Below, one piece after another: positions 19,936 through 29,754 of a DNA stretch of 64,000 bases. The stretch's first letter is position 1. The number at the start of each line of letters is the position of its first letter. Under the pieces are notes generated by a model that was not told the origin of the DNA, did not search any database, and saw nothing but the letters and a program-made list of their open reading frames with translations. This stretch comes from Burkholderia sp. IMCC1007. Its GTDB lineage: Bacteria > Pseudomonadota > Gammaproteobacteria > Burkholderiales > Burkholderiaceae. Position numbers and translations under genes: made by a program. The DNA is taken from contig NZ_JAPVQY010000012.1 of NCBI RefSeq assembly GCF_027257875.1, positions 62,001-126,000 of the forward strand, given 5' to 3'.

Positions 19936-21168
19936 TCAGACGCGCTTGAACACCAGCGTGCCGTTGGTACCGCCGAAGCCGAAGTTGTTCTTCACGGCCA
20001 CGTCGATCTTCATGTCACGCGCGGTGTTCGCGCAGTAGTCGAGATCGCACTCCGGGTCCTGGTTGAAGATGTTGATGGTCGGCGGCGACACGTTGTTGTG
20101 CAGCGCCAGCACCGTGAACACCGACTCCAGGCCGCCCGCGCCACCCAGCAGGTGACCCGTCATCGACTTCGTCGAGTTGACGACCATCTTGTACGCGTGC
20201 TCGCCGAAGGCCGCCTTCACCGCGTCGGACTCGTTCTTGTCGCCGAGCGGCGTCGACGTGCCGTGCGCGTTCAGGTACTGGACTTCGTCGGGGTTCACGC
20301 CGGCGTCGCGCAGTGCCGCGACCATGCAGCGGCGCGGGCCGTCCATGTTCGGCGCGGTCATGTGGTACGCGTCGCCCGTCATGCCGAAGCCCGAAACTTC
20401 CGCATAGATCTTCGCGCCGCGCGCCTTCGCCGCCTCGTACTCTTCCAGCACCATCACGCCCGAGCCTTCGCCGAGCACGAAGCCGTCGCGATCCTTGTCC
20501 CACGGACGAGACGCCGTCGCCGGATCGTCATTGCGGGTCGACAACGCACGCGCTGCCGCGAACCCGCCGATGCCGAGCGGCGACACCGTCGATTCGGCAC
20601 CGCCCGCGACCATCACATCGGCGTCGCCGGCCTGGATCAGCCGCGCAGCGAGACCGATGCTGTGCAGGCCGGTCGTGCAGGCCGTCACGGTCCCGAGGTT
20701 CGGGCCTTTCAGGCCGAACATGATGCTCAGGTGACCCGAGATCATGTTGATGATCGAACCCGGCACGAAGAACGGCGAAATCCGGCGCGCACCGCGATCG
20801 ACGTAGGTCTGGTGCGTATCTTCGATCATCGGCAAGCCGCCGATGCCGGAGCCGACCAGCACACCGATGCGTTCCGCATTGGCTTCGGTCACTTCCAGCC
20901 CGCTGTCGCGGATTGCCTGGACGCCGGCTGCGATGCCGTAATGGATGAACGTATCCATGTTGCGGGCTTCCTTCGCCGGAATGTATTCCTCGGCGCTGAA
21001 ACCCTTCACTTCGCCCGCGAAATGGCACGCGAGGTTCGACGCATCGAACTTCGTGACGGTGGCGATGCCGGACTTGCCGGCGACGAGATTGGCCCAGCCG
21101 TCGGCAACATTATTGCCAACGGGCGAAATCAGCCCCAGGCCTGTAACGACAACACGACGGCGGCTCAC
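19936..21168 (-). CDS. fabF: 3-oxoacyl-ACP synthase II
   Basis: FabF elongates acyl-ACP with malonyl-ACP and controls membrane unsaturation with temperature. The Cys-His-His set of condensing enzymes is visible in [25 protein letters not shown] and [14 protein letters not shown]. The start chosen is GTG 21168, giving [16 protein letters not shown] (410 residues) with AGAGG 6-7 nt ahead. An ATG at 21201 would add 11 unconserved residues. An intrinsic terminator separates it from acpP, so its level is probably lower than that of ACP. Confidence 0.97.
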   Translation of the reverse strand: MSRRRVVVTGLGLISPVGNNVADGWANLVAGKSGIATVTKFDASNLACHFAGEVKGFSAEEYIPAKEARNMDTFIHYGIAAGVQAIRDSGLEVTEANAERIGVLVGSGIGGLPMIEDTHQTYVDRGARRISPFFVPGSIINMISGHLSIMFGLKGPNLGTVTACTTGLHSIGLAARLIQAGDADVMVAGGAESTVSPLGIGGFAAARALSTRNDDPATASRPWDKDRDGFVLGEGSGVMVLEEYEAAKARGAKIYAEVSGFGMTGDAYHMTAPNMDGPRRCMVAALRDAGVNPDEVQYLNAHGTSTPLGDKNESDAVKAAFGEHAYKMVVNSTKSMTGHLLGGAGGLESVFTVLALHNNVSPPTINIFNQDPECDLDYCANTARDMKIDVAVKNNFGFGGTNGTLVFKRV

Positions 21169-21192
21169 GGTAACCTCTTTTCCATTGGATGA

Positions 21193-21245
21193 CAAAAACA
21201 AAAGCCACAGTGGCCGCAGGAACCAGCCCTGCGAGCCCTGTGGCT
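21193..21245 (-). terminator. Intrinsic terminator between acpP and fabF
   Basis: Read on the minus strand, AGCCACAG and CTGTGGCT pair around an inner GCAGG/CCTGC stem and are followed by TTTTGTTTTT. It lies in the 162-bp acpP-fabF gap, so it should lower readthrough into fabF. Confidence 0.8.
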
Positions 21246-21330
21246 GTTAGTCCGTCCGGCGCGGTTGCCGGCAGGATGGCGCGTCAAACGCGAAGATCGC
21301 GGCGACGTGGCAGACGAGCGCGAAGCGCGC

Positions 21331-21570
21331 TTACGCCTTGACGTTTGCGCGAGCGTAGTCGATCGCTTGCTGGACCGTCGTGATCTTCTCTGCTTCTTCG
21401 TCCGGGATTTCCATGCCGAACTCGTCTTCCAGAGCCATCACCAGTTCGACCGTGTCGAGCGAATCGGCGCCCAGGTCGTTCACGAACGAAGCTTCGTTCT
21501 TGATCTCGGCTTCAGCGACGCCCAGTTGCTCAGCGACGATCTTCTTGACACGTTGTTCGATGTTGTCCAT
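21331..21570 (-). CDS. acpP: Acyl carrier protein
   Basis: ACP carries growing acyl chains on a phosphopantetheine arm. The 79 residues contain the attachment motif [11 protein letters not shown] with Ser37, the site modified by AcpS (7808-8239). It is strongly acidic, as usual. A good AGGGG-type Shine-Dalgarno precedes the ATG at 21570. A terminator follows before fabF. Confidence 0.99.
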
Positions 21571-21714
21571 TACCCCTCCGAGGGAAAGTTCAGATTTACA
21601 AGTGCGCGCATTTTATCAGGTTTGCTGACGCCAAAACGCGCGTTGGCTTGATGGTCGATCAAGCGCCGGTCCGCCTGAAAAACGGGATACGGCGCGGATG
21701 GTAAACGAAAACCG

Positions 21715-22464
21715 TTACGACATGTACATGCCGCCGTTCACGTGCAGCGTCGTGCCGGTGATGTAACCGGCTTGCGGCGATGCGAGGAACGCGACGGCAT
21801 GGGCGATGTCCTCCGGGCTGCCGAGGCGGCCGAGCGGAATCTGGGTCTTGAGCGCGGCTTGCTGTTCTTCCGGCAGCGTCTTCGTCATGTCGGTGTCGAT
21901 GAAGCCCGGCGCGACGCAGTTCACCGTGATGCCGCGGCTGCCGATTTCTCGCGCGAGCGCACGCGTCATGCCCGCGACACCGGCCTTCGCGGCCGCGTAG
22001 TTGGCCTGGCCCGGGTTGCCGGCCGAGCCGACCACCGACGTGATGTTGATGATGCGGCCGCCACGCGCCTTCATCATCGGGCGCAGCACCGCGCGCGACA
22101 GGCGGAACACCGACTTCAGGTTGGTGTCGATCACTGCGTCCCAGTCCTCGTCCTTCATCCGCATCGCGAGCTGGTCCTGCGTGATCCCGGCGTTGTTGAC
22201 GAGCACGTGGAGCGCGCCGAATTCCTTCACGGTCGCGTCGATCAGCGCCTCGGCTGCCGCCGCGTCGTTGACGTTCAGCACCGCGCCGCGGCCCGTCACG
22301 CCCGCTTCCGCGAACCCGGCGGTAATCGCGGCAGCGCCCGATTCGCTCGTCGCCGTGCCGATCACCGTCGCGCCCAGGCGCGCCAGTTCGATCGCGATCG
22401 CCCGGCCGATGCCGCGCGATGCGCCGGTCACGATCGCGACCTGTTTATCGAGAGTCTTTTCCAT
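21715..22464 (-). CDS. fabG: 3-oxoacyl-ACP reductase
   Basis: FabG reduces 3-oxoacyl-ACP with NADPH. It is a 249-residue short-chain dehydrogenase with the nucleotide loop GASRGIG (14-20), NNAG at 90-93 and the Ser143-Tyr156-Lys160 active site (ITSVVGSAG ... YAAAK). It sits between fabD and acpP in the standard fab order. Confidence 0.98.
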   Translation of the reverse strand: MEKTLDKQVAIVTGASRGIGRAIAIELARLGATVIGTATSESGAAAITAGFAEAGVTGRGAVLNVNDAAAAEALIDATVKEFGALHVLVNNAGITQDQLAMRMKDEDWDAVIDTNLKSVFRLSRAVLRPMMKARGGRIINITSVVGSAGNPGQANYAAAKAGVAGMTRALAREIGSRGITVNCVAPGFIDTDMTKTLPEEQQAALKTQIPLGRLGSPEDIAHAVAFLASPQAGYITGTTLHVNGGMYMS

Positions 22465-22500
22465 GAATCGAATATCCGTCTCTTGAGGAAAGGCGCCGCG

Positions 22501-23433
22501 TCAGGCGGTCGCCAGCTTGAGCGCTTCTTCGAGCGACGCCGGATCGAACACCGATGCGCCGACCAGGTTGCCGTCGATGCGCTTGGTCAGCCCTGCCAGC
22601 ACCTTGCCCGGACCGCATTCGATCACGTGCGTGACGCCGGTGCCCGCGATGTGCTGCACGCACTCGACCCAGCGCACCGGGCCCGCGGCCTGCCGCACGA
22701 GCGCGTCCTTGATCGCGGCCGGATCGCTGACCACCGCGACGTCGATGTTGTTGACGACCGGAATCTGCGGCGCCTTCACGTCGACGTTCGCGAGATAGTC
22801 GCGCAGTTGATCCGACGCCGGCTTGAGCAGCGACGAATGGAACGGCGCCGACACCGGCAGCGGCAGCGCGCGCTTCGCGCCCTTCGCCTTCGCGATCTCG
22901 CAGGCCTTCTCGACGGCCGCCTTCGCGCCCGCGATCACGACTTGCGCCGGCGCGTTGAAGTTCACCGCTTCGACCACGCCCGCTTCGGCGGCTTTCGCAC
23001 ATACCGCGCGTACCGCGTCGTCGTCGAGGCCGAGGATCGCGGCCATGCCACCCTGGCCGACCGGCACGGCCGTCTGCATGGCCTGCGCACGGAAGCGCAC
23101 CAGCGGCACCGCGTCCTTGAACGCGATCGCGCCGGCCGCGACGAGCGCCGTGTATTCGCCGAGGCTGTGACCCGCGACGATCGACGGCGCCGGGCCGCCG
23201 GCCTGCTGCCATGCGCGATAGCACGCGTACGCGGCCGTCAGCATCACGGGCTGCGTGTTGGTCGTCAGATTGAGTTCGTCGGCCGGACCTTCGGCGATCA
23301 GCTTGCCGAGATCCTGATTGAGTGCATCGGATGCTTCCTGGAGCGTCTCGCGCACGACGGCCAGATCGGCGAATGCGTTGAGCATGCCGACCGCCTGCGA
23401 GCCCTGCCCCGGAAAAACGAATGCAAATTTCAT
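22501..23433 (-). CDS. fabD: Malonyl-CoA:ACP transacylase
   Basis: FabD loads malonyl groups onto ACP. The 310 residues contain the oxyanion motif FPGQGSQAVGM, the nucleophile elbow GHSLGEY and the histidine motif VSAPFHSSLL. It is 36 bp upstream of fabG and 85 bp downstream of fabH on the same strand. Confidence 0.98.
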   Translation of the reverse strand: MKFAFVFPGQGSQAVGMLNAFADLAVVRETLQEASDALNQDLGKLIAEGPADELNLTTNTQPVMLTAAYACYRAWQQAGGPAPSIVAGHSLGEYTALVAAGAIAFKDAVPLVRFRAQAMQTAVPVGQGGMAAILGLDDDAVRAVCAKAAEAGVVEAVNFNAPAQVVIAGAKAAVEKACEIAKAKGAKRALPLPVSAPFHSSLLKPASDQLRDYLANVDVKAPQIPVVNNIDVAVVSDPAAIKDALVRQAAGPVRWVECVQHIAGTGVTHVIECGPGKVLAGLTKRIDGNLVGASVFDPASLEEALKLATA

Positions 23434-23518
23434 ATCGTCCCCAATTGAATCGATTTGGACGGCGCGCGCGAACGGCGCGCCGGTTCGGGATCCGCGCGCA
23501 GCACACGCGCGCTGCGGA

Positions 23519-24508
23519 TCAGAAGCGGAAGACCGATGCGCCCCAGGTGAAGCCGCCGCCGACGCCTTCGATCAGCACGTGCTGACCGCGCTGGATGCGG
23601 CCGTCGCGCACCGCCGTATCGAGCGCCAGCGGGATCGATGCAGCCGACGTATTGCCGTGCTGATCGACCGTCACGACCATGCGCTCCTGCGGCAGGCCGA
23701 GCTTGCGGCAGGTGCTGGTCATGATGCGGATGTTGGCCTGGTGCGGAATCAGCCAGTCGACTTGCTCGGGTGCGAGATTCGCCTTGGCGAGCGCCTCGAT
23801 CGCGACCTTCTCGAGCACGTTGACCGCGAGCTTGAACACGGCCTGCCCGTCCATGTACAGGAACGCGCTGCCGTCGATCACGCCGCGATTGACGTTGCCC
23901 GGGGTGCAGAGAATGTGCGAATAGCTGCCGTCGGCGTGCAATGCGCTGCCGAGCACGCCGGGCTCTTCCGATGCGGACAGGATCACCGCGCCCGCGCCGT
24001 CGCCGAACAGCACGCAGGTCGTGCGGTCCTTGAAGTCGAGAATGCGCGAGAACGTCTCCGCGCCGATCACGAGCGCCGTACGATGCTGGCCGCTGCGGAT
24101 GAAGCTGTCGGCCGTCGCCATCGCATAGGCGAAGCCCGAGCACACGGCCTGCACGTCGAATGCCGCGCCGCCGTTCTTGATCCCGAGCTTGTTCTGCAGC
24201 AGGCAGGCCGTGCTCGGAAACACGAAATCGGGGGTCGAAGTCGCGACGATGATCAGGTCGATCGACTGCGCATCGATGTCGGCCGCCTCGATCGCGCGGC
24301 GTGCCGCTTCGAGCGCGAGATCGCTCGTCGTGACGTCCGCTGCGGCGAAATGGCGCGCATGGATGCCGGTGCGCGCGACGATCCACTCATCGCTCGTCTC
24401 GATGCCTTCCTTCGCGAGACGATCGGCGAGTTGCTGGTTCGTGACGCGGTCGGGCGGCAGATAGCTGCCCGTGCCGAGCACGCGGGAATAGAGAGTCGAT
24501 TGGGCCAT
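23519..24508 (-). CDS. fabH: 3-oxoacyl-ACP synthase III
   Basis: FabH starts fatty acid synthesis by condensing acetyl-CoA with malonyl-ACP. The 329-residue protein has the active cysteine in [13 protein letters not shown] (Cys123), the histidine in [10 protein letters not shown] and a C-terminal asparagine in the [10 protein letters not shown] motif. Its ATG follows the plsX stop codon with no spacer, so the two are translationally coupled. Confidence 0.97.
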   Translation of the reverse strand: MAQSTLYSRVLGTGSYLPPDRVTNQQLADRLAKEGIETSDEWIVARTGIHARHFAAADVTTSDLALEAARRAIEAADIDAQSIDLIIVATSTPDFVFPSTACLLQNKLGIKNGGAAFDVQAVCSGFAYAMATADSFIRSGQHRTALVIGAETFSRILDFKDRTTCVLFGDGAGAVILSASEEPGVLGSALHADGSYSHILCTPGNVNRGVIDGSAFLYMDGQAVFKLAVNVLEKVAIEALAKANLAPEQVDWLIPHQANIRIMTSTCRKLGLPQERMVVTVDQHGNTSAASIPLALDTAVRDGRIQRGQHVLIEGVGGGFTWGASVFRF

Positions 24509-25615
24509 TTATGCTTTAGAGGATTGCGCAGCGGAAGGTTCAGCGTGATGGCCTGCTGCCGGGCTCGCCTGGCCCGCGCTGCCCGCGTTGTGTTCGCCGT
24601 CGTCGAGCGACACCGAATTGTCCGCCATCGCGCGCGTGAGGCGCTCCAGCACGCCGTTTTTGACGGCATCATACCCGCGTTTGATCGCCCACTCAAACGC
24701 GTAGGCATCGGCCGAACCGTGGCTTTTGATCACGAGACTCTTCAGCCCCAGGAGCGCCGCGCCGTTGTACTGGCGATGGTCGACGCGCTTCTTGAAACGC
24801 ATCAGCACCGGCAGCGCGAGCAGCGCCATGAACTTCGACATCAGCGACCGGCCGAATTCCTCGCGGATGATGTCGGACAGCATCTGCGCGAGCCCCTCCG
24901 ACGTCTTCAGCGCGACGTTGCCGACGAAGCCGTCGCAGACGATCACGTCGACCGTGCCCTTATAGATGTCGTTGCCTTCCACGTTGCCGCGGAAATTCAG
25001 CGTGCTGGCGCGCAGCAACTCGCCCGCGCGCTTGATCGTCTCGTTGCCCTTGATGACCTCTTCGCCGATGTTCAGCAGGCCGATCGTCGGACGCTCCTTG
25101 CCCTCGAGCGCGGCGACGAGCGCATGCCCCATCTCCGCGAACTGCAGCAGGTGCTGCGGCTCGCAGTCGACGTTCGCGCCGAGGTCCAGCATCATCGTGT
25201 AGCCGGTCGGGTTCGGCAAAGCGAACGCGATCGCGGGCCGCTCGATGCCGGGCAGCGTCTTGAGCACATAACGGGAAACGGCCATCAGCGCGCCGGTATT
25301 GCCGGCGGAGATACAGGCCTGGGCCGCGCCTTCCTTGACGTGGTTGAGCGCGACACGCATCGAAGAATCCTTCTTCTTGCGCAGCGCCACTTCGACAGGG
25401 TCGTCCATGGCCACGACTTCGGTGGCGGGCACGATGGTCAGCGCCGGATCGTCGAGGGCTTTGAGCTTTTTCAGCTGAGCGCGGATCGCGCTTTCGATGC
25501 CGACGAGCATCAGGTGCGCATCGGGATGCGCGCGGACGAACTTGACTGCCGCGGGAACGGTCACGGACGGGCCGTGGTCGCCTCCCATGCAATCGATTGT
25601 GAGCTTTACGGTCAT
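24509..25615 (-). CDS. plsX: Phosphate acyltransferase PlsX
   Basis: PlsX converts acyl-ACP to acyl-phosphate, the acyl donor for glycerol-3-phosphate acylation, and so ties fatty acid to phospholipid synthesis. The 368 residues begin [19 protein letters not shown] and contain SAGNTGALM and [12 protein letters not shown], hallmarks of the family. The last 30 or so residues are Ala/Ser/Gly rich and unconserved. It is separated from rpmF by an attenuator-like hairpin and abuts fabH. Confidence 0.97.
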   Translation of the reverse strand: MTVKLTIDCMGGDHGPSVTVPAAVKFVRAHPDAHLMLVGIESAIRAQLKKLKALDDPALTIVPATEVVAMDDPVEVALRKKKDSSMRVALNHVKEGAAQACISAGNTGALMAVSRYVLKTLPGIERPAIAFALPNPTGYTMMLDLGANVDCEPQHLLQFAEMGHALVAALEGKERPTIGLLNIGEEVIKGNETIKRAGELLRASTLNFRGNVEGNDIYKGTVDVIVCDGFVGNVALKTSEGLAQMLSDIIREEFGRSLMSKFMALLALPVLMRFKKRVDHRQYNGAALLGLKSLVIKSHGSADAYAFEWAIKRGYDAVKNGVLERLTRAMADNSVSLDDGEHNAGSAGQASPAAGHHAEPSAAQSSKA

Positions 25616-25638
25616 GGAATGCGACGAATTTCAGGCAC

Positions 25639-25667
25639 AAAAAAGCGGCAGTTGAATGCCGCCTTTT
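25639..25667 (-). terminator. Terminator/attenuator between rpmF and plsX
   Basis: GCGGCA-gttgaa-TGCCGC lies between A-rich and T-rich flanks. On the minus strand the stem is followed by seven T residues, so it can cut transcription of the lipid genes after rpmF. Confidence 0.8.
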
Positions 25668-25744
25668 TGTTGCGCCAGGAAAGTGTCAAGCGAACCAGTT
25701 GTCACGCGAACGGCGAGCGTAGCGCGCAACGCGTGACTTGACGC

Positions 25745-25924
25745 TTAGTCGTTCTTCGTCTTGACGACTTTCTTGCCGCGATAGTAGCCGTTCGGGCTGA
25801 CGTGGTGACGCAGATGCACTTCACCCGTGCTCGGCTCGACTGCCAGCGGCGCTGCCGTCAGGAAATCGTGCGAACGATGCATGCCGCGCTTCGACGGCGA
25901 CTTCTTGTTTTGCTGGACTGCCAT
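25745..25924 (-). CDS. rpmF: Ribosomal protein L32
   Basis: The 59-residue protein begins [20 protein letters not shown] and ends [14 protein letters not shown], the zinc-less form of L32 of the large ribosomal subunit. It lies between yceD and plsX, an arrangement shared with E. coli, and links ribosome and membrane synthesis. The 5' end is fixed by an AGGAG-type site about 6 nt before the ATG. Confidence 0.97.
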
Positions 25925-26022
25925 GACTAACTCCTAAATAATTTTCCGGATTCTAACACAGCCCGATCCGGCGCTTAACTACCCTGGCCCAAAGCCCTTA
26001 CGCCTTCCCGCGCCACAACTGC

Positions 26023-26658
26023 TTAGTGTTTCTTGTTGCCGTCGCCGTCCTTCTTCAACGCTTCCAGCGCTGCGAACGGATTCGGCCGTTTGCCTTCGTC
26101 CCCGGCTTCCTCGGACTCATCGTCCGCGTCTTCCAAAGGACCGCTCGCACCCGACACGAGGCTTTCGTGAACTGCCGGGCAAACCTCGTGCTTGGGCACG
26201 AGCGGCAACGAAAGCAGCAATTCCTCTTCGATCAAGTCGACGAGATCGAACTGGCGAGAGCCCACGATCACATCGGCTTCATCGTCGTCGAGCGGAAATT
26301 CTTCAGCTTCTTCTTCGGTCGCGACGACCCGGTACGTCATGTCGACGTCGAACGTCTGGTCGTACGGGGTCATGCAGCGCTGGCACGTGAGCCACGCATG
26401 GCCGTGCACCGCGAGGCGCAGATACGGCTGCTGCCCATCGGCGCCGTCGTCCTGCAACTCCTTCTGGGTAAACCCTTCGGCCTGCCACGTGAAGACCGTG
26501 TCGCGATCTGGCGCGTCCACCGGCACTTCGTTTAACATGCGCGGCAGTTGCGAAAGACGCACCGCGCCTGCTGCCTGCCGGCCGCTGCGGGCGAATTCGA
26601 ACAGGTCGACCACGTGCGGATCAAGCGATGCCGCAGGTTTGCCAGAAGAAGTGTTCAT
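26023..26658 (-). CDS. yceD: YceD family 23S rRNA accumulation protein
   Basis: YceD (DUF177) proteins are needed for normal 23S rRNA levels in E. coli and plants; the mechanism is not known. The 211-residue protein has the conserved core LRLAVHGHAWLTCQRCMTPY and the acidic EEEAEEFPLDDDEADVI, with the two cysteines of CQRC. It is 98 bp upstream of rpmF and starts the long minus-strand block. Its divergent 277-bp upstream region shared with maf holds no gene. Confidence 0.93.
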   Translation of the reverse strand: MNTSSGKPAASLDPHVVDLFEFARSGRQAAGAVRLSQLPRMLNEVPVDAPDRDTVFTWQAEGFTQKELQDDGADGQQPYLRLAVHGHAWLTCQRCMTPYDQTFDVDMTYRVVATEEEAEEFPLDDDEADVIVGSRQFDLVDLIEEELLLSLPLVPKHEVCPAVHESLVSGASGPLEDADDESEEAGDEGKRPNPFAALEALKKDGDGNKKH

Positions 26659-26935
26659 ATGCGCTCCTGCCTACAGGCTGACTTGCGGATCCGGCTTGGC
26701 ACCGCTCACTTGGCACGGCTCACGTACGGGCGATACCGCCGCGCACGCTTCGTACCACGCTTCGTACTGTACTTCCGCGTACTTTACTTCCGAAGACCCG
26801 GCAGGCGCCACCACAACGAAAGCCTGCCGACGAAAAGCGGGAAAGCATACCTGTTTTACCTTTTACGGTCAATCACTTAAGCTTGCGTCCGCGCAACGCC
26901 GCGCCACACCTGACGACTCACCGACCCAACCGACC

Positions 26936-27565
26936 ATGCCGGATACCGTTTGCCGCCCGCCGCGGCTGATTCTCGCCTCCAGTTCCCGATACCGCCGCGC
27001 ACTCCTCGAGCGCCTCGGCGTGCCGTTCGACGTCATATCGCCCGATCTCGACGAAACCCCGCTCGCCGGCGAGACGCCGGCCGCGACCGCGTTGCGCCTC
27101 GCCGGCGCAAAGGCGCGCGCCGTCGCCGCGACGATCGATGCGCCGGACGGCGTGCTCGTGATCGGGTCGGACCAGGTCGCAACGTTCGACGGGCGGCAGA
27201 TCGGCAAGCCCGGCACGCATGAGCGCGCGCTCTCGCAACTGCTGTCGATGCAGGGCCGCGACGTCGAGTTCCATAGCGCGCTCAGCCTGTACGACAGCCG
27301 CACCGGCGACACGCAAACCGAGGACGTCGTCACGCACGTGCGCTTTCGCTCGCTGCCCGAAGCCGAACTCGACGCGTATCTCCGCGCGGAAACGCCATAC
27401 GACGTCGCCGGCAGCGCAAAATCCGAAGGGCTCGGCATCGCGCTGCTCGACGCGATCGACTCCGACGATCCCACCGCACTCGTCGGCCTGCCGCTGATCG
27501 CGCTCACGCGAATGCTGCGCGCCGCGGGCTATCCGTTGTTCGCCACCCATGGAGACCGCGCATGA
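26936..27565 (+). CDS. Maf-like nucleotide pyrophosphatase (YceF type)
   Basis: Maf proteins hydrolyse non-canonical nucleoside triphosphates; the YceF subgroup prefers 7-methyl-GTP. The 209 residues show LILASSSRYRRALLERLG, the catalytic segment VIGSDQVA and the GKP motif, followed by YDVAGSAKSEG. ATG 26936 begins the conserved part; an in-frame open stretch reaching back to 26192 overlaps yceD antisense and is not coding. It overlaps the next gene by 4 bp (ATGA). The same neighbourhood, maf beside yceD-rpmF, is seen in E. coli. Confidence 0.93.
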   Translation: MPDTVCRPPRLILASSSRYRRALLERLGVPFDVISPDLDETPLAGETPAATALRLAGAKARAVAATIDAPDGVLVIGSDQVATFDGRQIGKPGTHERALSQLLSMQGRDVEFHSALSLYDSRTGDTQTEDVVTHVRFRSLPEAELDAYLRAETPYDVAGSAKSEGLGIALLDAIDSDDPTALVGLPLIALTRMLRAAGYPLFATHGDRA

Positions 27566-28284
27566 CCGCCGGCACGCTCTACCTCGTCCCGAATACCCTT
27601 GGCGAAGGCGACGAATCGATGCTCGCCGCCGTGCTGCCCGCAGCCGTGCAGGCCCGCGCCGGCACGCTCGGCTATTACATCGGCGAAAACGCGAAAACGA
27701 CCCGCGCGTTCCTGAAGAAGATCGGCACGACGCGGCCGATCCAGGAAATCGAGATCCGCGAGCTGAATGTCAACACGCCGGGCGGCGAGATCGACCGGCT
27801 GCTCGCGCCGATACTGGCCGGTGCGGACGCGGGGCTCGTGTCCGAGGCCGGCTGCCCGGCCGTGGCCGATCCCGGCGCGCTGCTGGTGCGCCGCGCGCAC
27901 GAGCGCGGCGTGAAGGTCGTGCCGCTCGTCGGGCCGAGTTCGATCCTGCTCGCACTGATGGCATCGGGCCTGAACGGCCAGAGTTTCGCGTTCAACGGCT
28001 ATCTGCCGGTCGATGCGGCCGCGCGCGCGAAACGTCTGCGCGAGCTGGAACAGCTGTCGCGCAAGGCGCGCCAGACGCAGATCTTCATCGAGACGCCGTA
28101 CCGGAACCACGCGATGCTGGACACGCTCGTCGCGACGTGCGCACCGTCCACGCAGATCTGCGTCGCAGCCGATCTGACCCTCGAGACGGAGACGATCGCC
28201 AGCCGCTCGGTGGCGGACTGGAAAAAGGCGCCTGCGCCGAATCTGCACAAGCGCCCTGCGATCTTCCTGCTGCTTGCAAACTAA
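27562..28284 (+). CDS. RsmI-like SAM-dependent methyltransferase
   Basis: The 240 residues belong to the tetrapyrrole methylase/RsmI superfamily: LYLVPNTLGE at the start, SEAGCPAVADPG and the SAM loop PLVGPSSILLALMASG, FNGYLP, then FIETPYRN. True RsmI modifies C1402 of 16S rRNA; this shorter paralogue is of unknown substrate. It is coupled to maf by a 4-bp overlap. A large hairpin at 28287-28337 separates it from convergent sppA. Confidence 0.85.
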   Translation: MTAGTLYLVPNTLGEGDESMLAAVLPAAVQARAGTLGYYIGENAKTTRAFLKKIGTTRPIQEIEIRELNVNTPGGEIDRLLAPILAGADAGLVSEAGCPAVADPGALLVRRAHERGVKVVPLVGPSSILLALMASGLNGQSFAFNGYLPVDAAARAKRLRELEQLSRKARQTQIFIETPYRNHAMLDTLVATCAPSTQICVAADLTLETETIASRSVADWKKAPAPNLHKRPAIFLLLAN

Positions 28285-28286
28285 CG

Positions 28287-28337
28287 CGGGAAGGCGGCGG
28301 CACGCCGCGGGGCGCACTGCCCCGTGTGCCGCTCCCG
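28287..28337. terminator. Hairpin between convergent methyltransferase and sppA genes
   Basis: Three nested complementary blocks (cggga/tcccg, gcggcac/gtgccgc, ggggc/gcccc) can form one long stem. There is no T-run, so it is a possible rather than a clear terminator. Confidence 0.45.
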
Positions 28338-28338
28338 G

Positions 28339-29331
28339 TCAGCGCAGGCTGAACGACGTGCCGCCCGCGGTGAGCGCCTTCATCGCGGCACCGCCGACGG
28401 CCGCGCCGAACTTGCGCGCGACGCGGTTCGTCAGGCTTTCCTTCACCGTGTAGTCGACGAGGTCCGGCGCCTTCAGCACGTCGCGCGCGACCGTGTCCGT
28501 CGTGCCGTAGCCGTCCGCGAGCCCGAGTTCAACGCTCTTCTCGCCGGTCCAGAACAGCCCCGAGAACATGTCGGGCGTTTCATGCAGCCGCTTGCCGCGG
28601 CCATCCTTCACGGCCTTGATGAACTGCGCATGGACCTGGTCGAGCAGTTGCTGTGCATGCGCGTCCATCTTCGGCGTCTCGGGCGAGAACGGATCGTAGA
28701 AACCCTTGTTTTCGCCCGACGTATGCAGGCGCCGGTCGACGCCGAGCTTGCCCATCAGGCCCGTGAAGCCGAAACCGTCCATCAGCACGCCGATCGAGCC
28801 GACGATGCTCGCCTTGTCGACGAAAATCTTGTCGGCCGCCGACGCAATGTAATAGCCGCCCGATGCGCACATGTCGGTCACCACGACATACAGCGGCTTG
28901 CTCGGATACTTCGCGCGCAGCCGGCGGATCTCGTCGTAGACCATGCCGGCCTGCACCGGGCTGCCGCCCGGGCTGTTGATCCGCAGCACGACGCCAGCCG
29001 TGCTGTCGTCGTCGAACGCCGCATCGAGCGCGGTATTGATGTCGTCGGCGTTCGCGTTGGTGCCGGCCGCGATCTCGCCGTCGATCGTCACGAGCGCCGT
29101 GTGCCGCCCGCTCGACGCAAACTTCGAGTCGCTCGAGAAATTGATCAGCGCAAACGCGAACAGCACGAATACACCGAGGAACGCGAAGCGGAAGAAAATC
29201 TTCCAGCGTCGCGCCGCGCGCTGTTCCTTCACGGCCGCGAGCGCGATCCGCTCGAGCGCGGCGCGCTCCCAGCTCGGTTCGCGGCTGTCGGGACGGGACG
29301 AGGAATCAGGGGAATTCGGTTGGTCGGCCAT
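28339..29331 (-). CDS. sppA: Signal peptide peptidase SppA (short, 36K type)
   Basis: SppA is an inner-membrane protease of family S49 that digests released signal peptides. The 330-residue protein has a charged N-terminus, one membrane segment (about 46-64) and the protease fold with INSPGGSP, the nucleophile in CASGGYYIA (Ser157) and a probable catalytic Lys209 (SGENKGFYDPFS). It ends a four-gene minus-strand run with the Rieske, HAD and rluC genes. Confidence 0.94.
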   Translation of the reverse strand: MADQPNSPDSSSRPDSREPSWERAALERIALAAVKEQRAARRWKIFFRFAFLGVFVLFAFALINFSSDSKFASSGRHTALVTIDGEIAAGTNANADDINTALDAAFDDDSTAGVVLRINSPGGSPVQAGMVYDEIRRLRAKYPSKPLYVVVTDMCASGGYYIASAADKIFVDKASIVGSIGVLMDGFGFTGLMGKLGVDRRLHTSGENKGFYDPFSPETPKMDAHAQQLLDQVHAQFIKAVKDGRGKRLHETPDMFSGLFWTGEKSVELGLADGYGTTDTVARDVLKAPDLVDYTVKESLTNRVARKFGAAVGGAAMKALTAGGTSFSLR

Positions 29332-29343
29332 GCAGTGTCGTGG

Positions 29344-29754
29344 TCAGTCGGTCGTGGCGGGAGGAACCGGCGCGGCGGGATACAGGTCCGCATCGGGCAC
29401 CCAGAATACCGCACGCCCGTCCGGCGTGTCGCGCTCGTCGACCTCGACCGGCCGCAGCCGGCCGCCGCGGCACGGGCCGCCGACGCACTTGCCGGTGTCC
29501 GGCGCATAGATCGCGCCGTGCGTCGCACACATCAGATAGAGGCCCGACGACTCGAAGAACTGCCCTTCCGCCCAGTCGAGCTCCATCGGCACGTGCGCGC
29601 AGCGGTTCAGGTAGCCGTACGCGCGGCCGTCGTAGCGCACGAAAAATACGACTGCCTGCTCGCCGCGCAGCGTCGCATCGACACGCACGCCGGCGCCGCC
29701 GTCGGTCAGCGCATCGGATGCACACACGCGCACGGCGTCGAGCGCCGTGCTCAT
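29344..29754 (-). CDS. Rieske-type [2Fe-2S] ferredoxin-like protein
   Basis: The 136-residue protein has the two Rieske ligand boxes, NRCAHVPMEL (Cys52, His54) and CATHGAIY (Cys76, His79), without a catalytic oxygenase domain or signal peptide. It is therefore a soluble electron-transfer protein with unknown partner. ATG 29754 overlaps the stop of the HAD gene (ATGA). An alternative start at 29772 would add six residues and lie inside that gene. Confidence 0.88.
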   Translation of the reverse strand: MSTALDAVRVCASDALTDGGAGVRVDATLRGEQAVVFFVRYDGRAYGYLNRCAHVPMELDWAEGQFFESSGLYLMCATHGAIYAPDTGKCVGGPCRGGRLRPVEVDERDTPDGRAVFWVPDADLYPAAPVPPATTD

